DNA of 64,000 nucleotides from the NCBI GenBank assembly GCA_964019425.1, contig OZ025785.1:147501-211500 (forward strand). The letters run 5' to 3'. The stretch's first letter is position 1; every line of letters begins with the position of its first letter. Below the pieces are notes generated by a model. It was not told where the DNA came from and searched no databases. It was given only the letters and a program-made list of their open reading frames with translations. This document shows, in pieces, positions 55,701 through 64,000 of this stretch. This DNA is from Flectonema sp. DT1601. Lineage: Eukaryota > Euglenozoa > Diplonemea > Diplonemida > Diplonemidae. Position numbers and translations under genes: made by a program.

Positions 55701-56489
55701 TGCTTCCAAAACACTAATTTTTATTTCCATAAGAGGGCAGCCTACTAAAGGCTGGACGGTTTTCTTGAATAGCTCATCACTATTTGGTAATTCCATGGGG
55801 CTATTTTCTATTTCGACGATGCAATTCTCCAATTTGCGAAAGCTCTTTTTTGTTAGTGACTGATTCTTCAAGTCATTGATGTACTGTTTAAGATTAGGGA
55901 TGTCATTCGTGGTTTCCAGTTCACTGATGACATTTTGAAAAGACTTGTTCTTTTTCAAGTCCTTTATGCTATTTCTTGACTCCTCGATGATGTTAACCTT
56001 TTTATCATCTGGTAAGATATCATTAAAATTAATATTAATCTTCATCCATGGAAATTCTCCTATCGTCGCTGGAGTATATGTCTGCTTAAAGTACAGGAAT
56101 TCTTTATTACTTTCGAGTAACTTCACCTTTTCCCCCGAAGATTCAACACATCCGGTATTACCATCATTCGATTCGCTGCATGGGATGGAAGTAAACTTCT
56201 CCTGGTCTTTTTCCAGCTTCTTCTTCTTCTCATCGATCTGTTTCTTACATACCAGGAGACATCCTAACGTTACTTTTTTAGACTTTTCATCCTTATCAGC
56301 CTGACTTGTCGCAGATTCGTTACTTATTAACTCTACAATGTCCTCAATAGTTTTGTGTTCTTCATTACCTTCGGATGATTGTTTTTCAATTACTCCGTTG
56401 ATTTCATTAAATGCCTTCTGTAGTTTCTTAATTTCCTTTTCGATAAAGGATTCCTTCTCAGAAGATGTTTCAGGCAAGACTCCAGACAT
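52791..56489 (-). CDS. P-loop NTPase with possible nuclease-like C-terminus, paralogue 1 (Crinkler/RHS-like)
   Basis: The protein has 1232 residues from ATG at 56489. Residues 1-165 are helical with CLLVCKKQIDEKKKKLEK. Residues about 170-600 are Asn/Lys/Leu-rich helices containing two to three tandem repeats of 88-94 residues (DLPNDWKDQLILS, SSPVELPKSYEIFKD, KKAKIEELKVNITNLEESL). From FKPFLGREKSIEVF a P-loop domain begins: Walker A GIPGAGKTTF (about 676-684), Walker B GLIIFVDDL (about 759-767), then VMFVFTGLDS and SCGGNPGLLSLLD. The C-terminal part has PFYCGDDLLVALMQDKF (about 1100-1117), which resembles the PD-(D/E)xK core with a Q-x-K end, as in Crinkler-RHS-type proteins that pair an NTPase with a nuclease-like domain. 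The nuclease reading is inference. No signal peptide is seen. The C-terminus is about 35 residues shorter than in paralogue 2. Confidence 0.82.
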   Translation of the reverse strand: MSGVLPETSSEKESFIEKEIKKLQKAFNEINGVIEKQSSEGNEEHKTIEDIVELISNESATSQADKDEKSKKVTLGCLLVCKKQIDEKKKKLEKDQEKFTSIPCSESNDGNTGCVESSGEKVKLLESNKEFLYFKQTYTPATIGEFPWMKININFNDILPDDKKVNIIEESRNSIKDLKKNKSFQNVISELETTNDIPNLKQYINDLKNQSLTKKSFRKLENCIVEIENSPMELPNSDELFKKTVQPLVGCPLMEIKISVLEAELHKLEGSLRVKKIFGKLNDDTLKKIVEDLDLEEANITNLKDLKEILKSKGYIGNGNNETFKKILKDLPNDWKDQLILSKINLRLNKCIEEIVSSPVELPKSYEIFKDIIRILMDIKKSEGDSKKAKIEELKVNITNLEESLKDKEIGNGNNETFKEILKDLPNDWKDQLILSNIITELNKCIKQIVSSPVELPMSYEICRDTIKELEGDSKKAKIEELKANITNLEESLKVRDKIKSLEKIIGWLGKSSIKPTEIVKKVEDYIRKLINKEDFEIDKSLESTIESIATCESYLNEDRSRINNELSNEIIGCIRTIEEKELPMSMWILVNDTIRIITHIGRFKKENSSDKLLVNINKLRDCIELEETGNSNIGIKGPFKPFLGREKSIEVFNKYKKDFFNAGVEEQSNLLAAIGIPGAGKTTFIKNMSAEVSKEFISVVVTYSDPVKLSNDKDEQIEQFTTQLLSSNGISKETAQSPPPLKEIIEQLFDLKECKGLIIFVDDLIPHDGQKGNVRSLISELMTIQNNSRKKENPNKPVMFVFTGLDSNYLKTDRSIFCIPLCNLSPENSILAIADEKMKVIRESKSLWQSFLSCGGNPGLLSLLDTNDSESVFSYKIKESYSRVKLNIINNFLNYKNVCRWFTGSVSGDDLKLWKAWKEKGLIQDADGLQYLAPQLLRLWANDDNNDDINGNNNLIKLLKNHLRDAYEGDVLCVPGQEKNMETVTMNFECIRKILVGNGKEVTVKEFFAGAMFKSIEEGSTSDESFKTKKLKINILETETSLVKNVKNLGKSEDEGLAKATATSNTQYNEDHDETILEYLEDGYTVASEKQTEKGVERIVPFYCGDDLLVALMQDKFMPSPKKWKDVKKRILKSECVEFLRRNGIRYFVVFNTTFYEHEDISSWEEGIGYKPIGCVYFTGTELIENTFRFGPLKLNCAKLEATVNENINYSSAKTKYPHLHKDYKGQGNPL
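55009..55580 (-). repeat. In-frame tandem repeat within NTPase paralogue 1
   Basis: Two clear copies and part of a third repeat at a spacing of about 264-282 nt (88-94 codons), marked by TTGGGGAGGTCTTTGAGGAT, GCTCTCTTCTAAGTTTGTAA and CCACGGGGCTGCTTACTATT. All length differences are multiples of three. Paralogue 2 lacks this repeat. Confidence 0.75.
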
Positions 56490-58611
56490 TGTTATATTTT
56501 ATTAGGTTACTTGTTATTGTAATCAAACTTTGAGGAATTCTTAAATTGCATAAAAACTGAAACACTGTTTTATCAACTCCGAGTTGCTTAAGTGAGAACA
56601 GTTGGTGCGTTCACTCTCACAACTCTTCAGGTTACTTTCTTTTATTTGTCCCTGATGAAGATTTTAGACAGAGTGGGTATTGCTGAAAGATAAGTGTAAT
56701 AATAATATTAATGTATTCATAGGAAACTCACTCACTCAACTCACCCTCCTCCTCTTCCACTTCTCTTACCGATCCTTTATTGTTACTGAAGAAATGTGAA
56801 GATTTAATTAATCGTTTTTGAGTCGAATATAATTTTTAATTAACTCTCAATTCTGAGAGCTACCTGAAAGTTAGTCAACTTGATTTCATAATAATTAGTT
56901 GGCAGTGTTTTCACAAAACGAGTATTCATTTGGTACACAAAAGGTTTGTTAATGTTATTTTAGATATCTGATGTATTTATTGCAAGACATCAATTAAATA
57001 AAAAGTTAGGTTTTCAGGATAAAAAGGTCAGGCTTTGAATTCCAAAATTGGAGGCGAATATGCCGAGAGAGAGAGAGAAAGAGAAAAAAACTCTCTTACA
57101 CACAAAAACCTTGCAAAACTACTAATTCATGTGGGTCATAATTTTATTATTTGATATATAGGTAGTTTGTTAAAAAAAGGAGAGTTTGAGGTTTTTTTTT
57201 TTTTTAATATTGTATCAAAAAAAGTTAACTAAAAAATAAAACTATTAGTTATGATACACGTTGACTAAAGGTAATGTTAGTATCGGTAAACACTCTGCAT
57301 GTGACGTAAAGACTTCACACTATAATTATAATGCAAGGTCCCTACGTTAAAGGAGGAGGGGGGTAATTTGATACGATACGAAAAGATTTATCTGGGAAGA
57401 ATACTGCAGGTCTTTGCACAAAAGAATAAAAGTACTGTCACCATGAAACAGGAGGGGGTTGAGGAATATCAAAAAGAATTATTCAAAAAAAAACCCATTC
57501 ACCCTCTACAACAATAATCTACTAAAGATAAATTGATTATAATGATGTTTTGTTAGATATGTAAAGGATGTTAACGGCTACTGGTCGATGTTGAAAAAAG
57601 TAAGAAAAAGGAGATCAAATTAAAATAATTCAAAAGAAGAAGAAGAGAAGAGAAGGAAATCATCACAAGACAATCAGTTAAAATTAACTGGGGTCGGTAT
57701 TTATTTTTTTTAAAAAAAACTGATCGTTGTTGTACAACATTACAAAACTTCCTTCCTCCACAGTACTTCCACGTCCATTGAAAACATGTGGACAGGAGCA
57801 GGGAGTTCGGATGGCCTTCAGTCTTTCAGTGTCGGGGTATTCAACATTCGGAATAAAGTATTTAAAAAAAAAAAAAAAAACTAAAATAAAATAAAATAAA
57901 AAACACTCAATTATTTGGTAATCAGCAAAATACTGAAAACAAATACCACCGCTGACCAGCTTCAAAGGGTGCCAAAAATCCCACAGGTACGGACTTGATG
58001 GGAAAAAACTCCCCTCACCAGTCAGTAACTTGTATCGTATGTTTTCGTATCTTTGCTCACATTAGTTTGGTACACAAAAGGTTTCTAAAACTCTGTTGTG
58101 TATTCGCAAGAATGGTTAGGGAAGGAAATAAAAAGTTTTTCAAAAAAAAAAAAAGGAAAAGGAAAAGAATTGAACTTCAAGAATTCGCACAAAGAGGATT
58201 ATTTCATTAGTTCACTCAAAGAAAGATGAAATAAACAAAACCCCCACGACAAAGGATAGGACGGAGTTCAGTCATATTTACTTCGAAATCATTCACACTT
58301 AACTTTTGGGGTTATCTCGGGGAGAGGGAAAAACAACTAAAGCAACGGGCAAGGTTATGGGTGTTTTCTGTTTACACTTTCTTCTATTCGTAGTATTTTT
58401 TATTCTTTTTTTTTTTTTCATTTCACACTCAAAATTGAAATCCCTCGAGTTGACATAATTTGTGTCACCAATTCGACGGGACATTATTATCATCGCAGTG
58501 AGACGACTGTTTTTACTTCACAACAATCTTTTTAATGAACAGATAGAAATGATTTGAGATCCAGAGGAGGGATGTCTTCAGACGAGTACATCACAGCGTG
58601 ATATTCGTAGC
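56490..58611. repeat. Promoter of paralogue 1 and non-coding part of tandem unit 2
   Basis: 56490-56726 is the upstream region shared by the two NTPase genes (also at 62582-62817). From 56727 the sequence repeats that of 49719 onward. Unit 2 has its own segment at about 57360-57450 in place of the one shared by units 1 and 3. It has no transposon at 57858. Confidence 0.8.
57684..57965 (-). CDS. Possible small exon conserved between tandem units
   Basis: Within this frame the stretch NVEYPDTERLKAIRTP and GRGSTVEEGSFVMLYN (about 57735-57850) looks like normal protein, and the same frame is open in unit 1 (50935-51065), with Ser for Cys and Ser for Asn changes. In unit 1 the pogo-like transposon lands just at its upstream edge. 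The surrounding poly-Phe part is not credible coding. It may be an exon, a gene fragment or chance. Confidence 0.3.
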   Translation of the reverse strand: MKLVSGGICFQYFADYQIIECFLFYFILVFFFFFKYFIPNVEYPDTERLKAIRTPCSCPHVFNGRGSTVEEGSFVMLYNNDQFFLKKINTDPS

Positions 58612-59134
58612 CTACCAGAAGGGAATCGCGAAGTAGTAGTCTTTCAGTGAGTAGTCACCAAGAATGTCTTTTATTGTGTTATAATTGGATATGTCTTTGA
58701 CAGTATCGTAACCTTTATATTCCTCATCACTTCCAATAAAGAGGAAAAAATGTGTACGTGATCCTCTATGTGAAACTATAAGAAATGGTATACGTTTAAG
58801 GTTCTGTTTTGAGACCTTGAGTAAGATATCTTGTAGATCTTCATCTGTAGTTACATGTGTAGACTCGAGGTTCAGGTAGATCCGAAGTGTTTCATAAATG
58901 ACAAGTTGATGGAACCATCCATCTTCTTCGAATTTGAACATCTTTAAAAACTTCTATTTCCTTCAAACCATCCGTGTTAAGTACTGTCTGATAGAGTTGA
59001 CGTTGAATTAGAAACATTTTTGATATCTCAATTCTCTTCTCCTTAAGATGGTCAGCTATAAAGTTAATAACAGCCCATCCACACTCACCTCCACTTAGAC
59101 CTTCACCTGAAGTTTTATGAAGAGTTGTTGGGAA
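58612..59134 (-). pseudogene. Remnant of an additional C-terminal domain next to paralogue 2
   Basis: An intact 109-codon frame at 58612-58941 (MFKFEEDGWFHQLVIYETLR…) and a coding-like stretch between it and the stop of paralogue 2 (59135) together suggest that NTPase genes of this family once had, or elsewhere have, a longer C-terminus. As it stands it is broken, with about two breaks. The segment is absent from unit 1. A GECGW motif and a later His in a beta-rich context (SRTHFFLFIGSD) raise the possibility of a papain-like fold, but this is weak. Confidence 0.4.
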
Positions 59135-62100
59135 TCATTCATCTGATGCTGACGGATCTGCTTCTGAGTAAGAGAGACCATTATGAGAACCAACTGAAAT
59201 CCGATTAGTCTTCAGAAAAGAATACTTTTTAGTGTTTTGTCCATCAGAACCATTACACGGAATTGTATTCAGAGAGGGATTGCCTTGTCCCTTATAATCC
59301 TTATGCAGGTGGGGATACTTTGTTTTTGCAGGAGAGTAATTGATATTTCCATTTACAGTTTCTTCTAATTTCGCACAATTAAGTTTCAAGGGACCGAATC
59401 TAAAAGTGTTCTCAATGAGTTCTGTTCCTGTGAAGTACACACAGCCAATGAGTTTTTTTAATTTTCTGGATTTACTTACTTTGAATTTTCCTCCTTCCCA
59501 GCTGCTTATGTCTTGATGTTCATAAAAAGTTGTGTTAAAAACGACGAAATATGGGATCTCGTTCCTTTCAAGAAACTCGACACACTCCGATTCGAGAATG
59601 TTACTTTTGACCGTCGGCCACGAATCAGGCGACGGCATAAATTTGTCCTGCATAAGAGCCACCAATAGATCATCCCCACAGTAAAACGGAACAATACGTT
59701 CTACTCCCTTTTCGCATTGCTTCTTTGATGCGACAGTGTAACCATCCTTCAAGTAGTTTAGCATAGTCTTGTCGTGATCCTTATTATATAATTCATTGTT
59801 CTCAACAGTAGTTTCAGCGAGCCTTTTTTGCGATTTCCCCAGGTTCTTGACATTCTTCACTAATGATGTCTCCGTCTCCAGTATATTTATTTTGAGTTTC
59901 TTTTCTTCAAAACTCTCATCACTGGTGGATCCCTCCTTTAAGCTCTTGAACTTTGCCCCTGCAAAAAATTCCTTCACTGTAACTACCTCTTTATTAACTA
60001 AAAGAATCTTTCTAATACACTCAAAGTTCATTGTTACGGTTTCCATGTTCTTCTCTTGTCCTGGAACACATAAGACGTCACCCTCGTAAGCATCTCGTAG
60101 ATGATTCTTTAGTAACTTAATGAGATTATTATTACCATCGATGTCATCATTGTTGTCATCATTAGCCCACAGTCTTAACAACTGAGGTACCAAATACTGT
60201 AGGCCGTCTGCATCCTGAATTAATCCCTTCTCCTTCCAAAGTTCTAAATCATCACCTGACACGCTACCAGTGAACCAACGACATACATTCTTATAATTGA
60301 GGAAGTTATTTATTATATTTAACTTTACTCTCGAGTATGACTTCTTAATCTTATAACTAAAAACACTCTCAGAATCATTCGTGTCGAGTAATGAGAGGAG
60401 TCCCGGGTTACCTCCACACGACAGAAATGATTGCCAAAGAGACTTCGATTCACGAATAACTTTCATCTTTTCATCAGCAATCGCAAGGATCGAATTTTCC
60501 GGACTGAGATTGTACAACGGAATACTTGAGATGGATCCGTCTGTCGTCAAATAGTCAGAATCGAGTCCTGTGAAGACGAACATGACACGCTTGTTGGAGT
60601 TCTTCCTTGAGTCATCTTGAATGGTCATGAGTGCAGAGATAAGGGACTGCACATATTGGGATTGCACATTTCCTTTCTGTCCATCATCGTGTGGGATGAG
60701 ATCATCGACGAAGATGATCATACCCTTGCGGTTCTCGTATTTCTTGAGATCGAATAGCTGTTCTATTATCTCTACCAGGGAAGGTGGAGACTGAGCAGTT
60801 TCGTCACTTATCCCATTGGAAGACAGCAGTTGGGTAGTAAACTGTTTGATTTGTTCATCTTTATCATTAGACAGTTCGACTGGTTCAGAATAAGTGACGA
60901 CAACAGAAATGAATTCTTCTTCATTAACCTCAGCTGACATGTTTTTAATGAATGTTGTCTTCCCAGCCCCAGGGATACCAATCGCTGCCAGGGGTTTGAA
61001 TCCGCCGCCCTCTTTATTTTTATTTAGAAACTGGTCCTCATCTTCTCCAAAAAAGAATGCCTCTTTATATTTATTAAATACTTCGATGCTCTTTTCACGC
61101 CCAAGAAATGGTTTAAATGGTTCACTTGCCCATCTGAGAGAATTTAACTTTTGTTTGGAATCCTTGATTTTTGAACCTTCGATCGCTTTTTCTAATTCGA
61201 TGCTCTCTCCTAATTTAGCGACATTTCCTTCTAATTTATCATTCTGAAGTTTAGTACAACCCCTTTTTAATCCTGTGATGTCTGTTATAATTGACATAGT
61301 ACCATTAATTAATATCCACATGCTCATTGGTAATTCCTTCTCTTTTATTGTTTTGATGCACGGTAATAATTTGGTGATTTCATTTGATATTCGTCGATTA
61401 TTAATTAAGCGATTGATGTATGCTTTTTGGTCCGTGTCTAATTGTCCGGAATAAAAATTAAAAACTTCGTTATTTTCCCAACCTTCGACTCCATTTTGTA
61501 GTTCATTGATGCACTCTGTTGGTTCAATACAACTTTTTCTTATGTTTTCGATCTCTTCTAAACTTTTTAAACATAGTTCGGTGGTATCGTTTTTTAGTTT
61601 CTTTTTTGAGTCCTCAATTTTGTTTTCTAATTCCGTATTATTTGGTACCACGTCTTCTGATGATGCGATGGCCACCAAAAATAGAAAAGTCTTAAACATT
61701 TCGAAGATAGTACTTATTGTGCTGATTTGCGTATTAATTGTGGAAATGATATCACCTAACGCAGATTTGGATTTTCCAAGGCTGCCTAAACTTTTGATGG
61801 CTGTTTCGATATTATTTTCAAAAGGCTTATTATTAATTAATTTATTAATTAAATTTTTTAGTTTTTTACCAATGGTCAAGTTTAGTTGAGTAGCAGCCCT
61901 ACGATCTTTGGCCTTTATTTGTAATTCATTCCAGCTGCTTGTTAACGATTCTACATGCTCGGTTTTTGTTACGTTGATGCTCGTTACTAATTTGATGATT
62001 TCATTTAATACTAATTGATCTTTAATCAAGCAATTGATGACCGGTTCATAGGTATCGATGCACTTCGTGGTAGTTTCCAATTGGAACTTTTCATCATCTG

Positions 62101-62581
62101 TTAAGATATCATTAAAATTAAAATTAATATCAATCTTCTTCTTCCAATTATGTTTCCCTGCCAATGAATTATATTCCTCCTTAAAGGTCAGTAATTTACT
62201 ATTACTTTCGAGTAATGCCGCCTCCCCCTCCTCCAAAGATTTAACACACTCGTAATAATCTTTATTATTATTCAATTCGCTGCATGGGATGGAAGTAAAC
62301 ATCGTTTGGTCTTTTTCCAGCTTCGTCTTCTTCTCATCGATCTGTTTCTTACATACCAGGAGACATCCTAACGTTACTTTATTAGCTTCAGCCTGACTTG
62401 TCTCAGATCCGTTATTTATTAACTCTACAATGTCCTCAATAGTTTCGTGTTTTTCATTACCTTCGGATGATTGTTTTTTAATTACTCCGTTGATTTCATC
62501 AATTGCCTTCTGTAGTTTATTAATTTCCTTTTTGATAAAGGATTCCCTCTCAGAAGATGTTTCAGGCAAGACTCCAGACAT
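59135..62581 (-). CDS. P-loop NTPase with possible nuclease-like C-terminus, paralogue 2 (Crinkler/RHS-like)
   Basis: The protein has 1148 residues, from ATG at 62581 to TGA. It has the same layout as paralogue 1: a shared N-terminal ~150 residues (MSGVLPETSSE…CLLVCKKQIDEKK), a central helical region of about 330 residues that differs almost entirely from paralogue 1 and includes a hydrophobic stretch FEMFKTFLFLVAIASS, then the shared NTPase half. Walker A GIPGAGKTTF lies at about 533-541, with Walker B MIIFVDDL, FTGLDSDYL and PFYCGDDLLVALMQDKF. The C-terminus continues past the point where paralogue 1 stops (NTIPCNGSDGQNTKKYSF… to SASDE). Such NTPase-nuclease proteins in eukaryotes are often multicopy, linked to effectors or to retroelement-associated RHS families; which applies here is unknown. 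Confidence 0.82.
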   Translation of the reverse strand: MSGVLPETSSERESFIKKEINKLQKAIDEINGVIKKQSSEGNEKHETIEDIVELINNGSETSQAEANKVTLGCLLVCKKQIDEKKTKLEKDQTMFTSIPCSELNNNKDYYECVKSLEEGEAALLESNSKLLTFKEEYNSLAGKHNWKKKIDINFNFNDILTDDEKFQLETTTKCIDTYEPVINCLIKDQLVLNEIIKLVTSINVTKTEHVESLTSSWNELQIKAKDRRAATQLNLTIGKKLKNLINKLINNKPFENNIETAIKSLGSLGKSKSALGDIISTINTQISTISTIFEMFKTFLFLVAIASSEDVVPNNTELENKIEDSKKKLKNDTTELCLKSLEEIENIRKSCIEPTECINELQNGVEGWENNEVFNFYSGQLDTDQKAYINRLINNRRISNEITKLLPCIKTIKEKELPMSMWILINGTMSIITDITGLKRGCTKLQNDKLEGNVAKLGESIELEKAIEGSKIKDSKQKLNSLRWASEPFKPFLGREKSIEVFNKYKEAFFFGEDEDQFLNKNKEGGGFKPLAAIGIPGAGKTTFIKNMSAEVNEEEFISVVVTYSEPVELSNDKDEQIKQFTTQLLSSNGISDETAQSPPSLVEIIEQLFDLKKYENRKGMIIFVDDLIPHDDGQKGNVQSQYVQSLISALMTIQDDSRKNSNKRVMFVFTGLDSDYLTTDGSISSIPLYNLSPENSILAIADEKMKVIRESKSLWQSFLSCGGNPGLLSLLDTNDSESVFSYKIKKSYSRVKLNIINNFLNYKNVCRWFTGSVSGDDLELWKEKGLIQDADGLQYLVPQLLRLWANDDNNDDIDGNNNLIKLLKNHLRDAYEGDVLCVPGQEKNMETVTMNFECIRKILLVNKEVVTVKEFFAGAKFKSLKEGSTSDESFEEKKLKINILETETSLVKNVKNLGKSQKRLAETTVENNELYNKDHDKTMLNYLKDGYTVASKKQCEKGVERIVPFYCGDDLLVALMQDKFMPSPDSWPTVKSNILESECVEFLERNEIPYFVVFNTTFYEHQDISSWEGGKFKVSKSRKLKKLIGCVYFTGTELIENTFRFGPLKLNCAKLEETVNGNINYSPAKTKYPHLHKDYKGQGNPSLNTIPCNGSDGQNTKKYSFLKTNRISVGSHNGLSYSEADPSASDE

Positions 62582-64000
62582 TGTTATATTTTATTAGGTT
62601 ACTTGTTATTGTAATCAAACTTCGAGGAATTCTTAAATTGCATAAAAACTGAAACACCGTTTTATCAACTCCGAGTTGCTTAAGTGAGAACAGTTGGTGA
62701 GTTCACTCTCACAACCCTTCAGGTTACTTTCTTTCATTTGTCCCTGATGAAGATTTTAGACAGAGTGGGTATTGCTGAAAGATAAGTGTAATAATAATAT
62801 TAATGTATTCATAGGAAACTCACTCACTCAACTCACCCTCCTCTTCTTCCACTTCTCTTACCGATCCTTTATTGTTACTGAAGAAATGTGAAGATTTAAT
62901 TAATCGTTTTTTGAGTCGAATATAATTTTTAATTAACTCTCAATTCTGAGAGCTACCTGAAAGTTAGTCAACTCGATTTCATTATAATTAGTTGGCAGTG
63001 TTTTCACAAAACGAGTATTCATTTGGTACACAAAAGGTTTGTTAATGTTATTTTAGATATCTGATGTATTTATTGCAAGACATCAATTAAATAAAAAAGT
63101 TAGGTTCTCAGGATAAAAAGGTCAGGCTTTGAATTCCAAAATTGGAGGCGAATATGCCGAGAGAGAGAGAGAAAGAGAAAAAAACTCTCTCACACACAAA
63201 AGCCTTGCAAAACTACTAATTCATGTGGGTCATAATTTTATTATTTGATATATAGGTAGTTTGTTAAAAAAAGGAGAGTTTGAGGTTTTTTTTTTAATAT
63301 TGTATCAAAAAAAGTTAACTAAAAAATAAAACTATTAGTTATGATACACGTTGACTAAAGGTAATGTTAGTATCGGTAAACACTCTGCATGTGACGTAAA
63401 GACTTCACACTATAATTATAATGCAAGGTCCCTACGTTAAAGGAGGAGGGGGGATGTATGTTCGATTTTGTAAAAATTACAACTGTGTTGTATCATAAAA
63501 ACATAAAGATAATTTAACATTAGTTTTAAATACAGTGACTAAGGGTGATGCGCAACTTAGCATATTAAAGTAACTATAGGTTTCGAGAGTAATCCATATA
63601 CCTCTTACCTCTATTCTCTCTCATCAGTATGGTGTAGAAGTAAGTCAGTCAAATGTTGAGACTGAGTCATTCCAGTTTGCAGGACTGGAATGTAGTTACT
63701 TTAAGTTTCACGTTCATAATAAAAAAAACATATTATTTACTGTTACTAGTTCGTGAAAAGGAAGGGGGTTGAGGAATATCAAAAGAAATTTATAAAAAAA
63801 AAACCCATTCACCCTCTACAACAATAATCTACTAAAGATAAATTGATTATAATGATGTTTTGTTAGATATGTAAAGGATGTTAACGGCTACTGGTCGATG
63901 TTGAAAAAGGTAAGAAAAAGGAGATCAAATTAAAATAATTCAAAAGCAGAAGAAGAGAAGAGAAGGAAATCATCACAAGACAATCAGTTAAAATTAACTG
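62582..64000. repeat. Promoter of paralogue 2 and start of tandem unit 3
   Basis: 62582-62817 matches 56490-56726. From 62818 the third copy of the unit begins; it follows unit 1 more closely than unit 2 (it has the segment with CGTTCATAATAAAAAAAACA near 63720). It runs to the window end at GTTAAAATTAACTG, so a third NTPase gene may lie just beyond. Confidence 0.8.

Noticed and set aside
49719-57730. Flanking repeats of the NTPase genes as LTRs of a retroelement
   Set aside because: The repeats differ in length and content, no reverse transcriptase, capsid or integrase-like frame lies between them, and no primer-binding site is evident. Tandem segmental duplication explains them.
1429-62581. 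Assignment to kinetoplastids because all genes share a strand and RHS-like proteins occur
   Set aside because: A GT-AG intron is well supported, leaders are A-rich instead of polypyrimidine plus AG, and I see no spliced leader. The evidence does not settle the lineage.

Overview
This window looks like nuclear DNA of a flagellated unicellular eukaryote. It is AT-rich and crowded with homopolymer A and T tracts. The genes are long and mostly intronless, with A-rich leaders (…AACAACAACA-ATG, …AAACAAACAAA-ATG). The products are eukaryotic: an ISWI remodeller, FYVE, neuferricin, a Wee1-like protein, and a SHIPPO-repeat protein typical of flagellar or ciliary microtubules. TAA, TAG and TGA all end genes, so the code is standard. 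I cannot name the species.

Every gene I can support is on the minus strand. Reading along +: a partial DnaJ gene at the left edge and a tandem DnaJ paralogue (1-2.0 kb); repeats (2-6.6 kb); a coiled-coil/EF-hand-like protein (6.6-9.5 kb); a two-exon ankyrin-FYVE gene whose single intron is mostly a copy of a dispersed repeat (10.8-11.6 kb); a PDZ plus SHIPPO protein (11.8-15.0 kb); an ISWI ATPase with an RRM-like insertion (15.3-18.6 kb); and neuferricin (19.6-20.5 kb).

From 20.5 to 38.4 kb I find no convincing protein gene. It holds several families of short structured repeats, a 756-bp inverted-repeat element carrying a tRNA-related sequence, and an isolated fragment of large-subunit rRNA.

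From 38.4 to 45.3 kb lie a Wee1-like pseudokinase, an RRM-like protein, and a multi-exon gene whose 2-kb intron holds a 200-bp satellite of 9.4 copies. A 1249-residue coiled-coil protein follows (45.9-49.7 kb).

The right end (49.7-64 kb) is a tandem array of 6-7 kb units. Two complete units each carry a large P-loop NTPase with a possible C-terminal nuclease-like motif, resembling Crinkler/RHS-type proteins. The two copies share their ends but differ strongly in the middle. A third unit starts at 62818 and runs off the window. One unit contains a decayed pogo-like transposon, and the neighbouring unit preserves the empty site.

The most interesting items are the repeat-derived intron, the RRM-like insert in ISWI, the mosaic NTPase array, the isolated LSU rRNA piece with compensatory changes, and a 93-100 bp mobile element with 17-21 bp target duplications.
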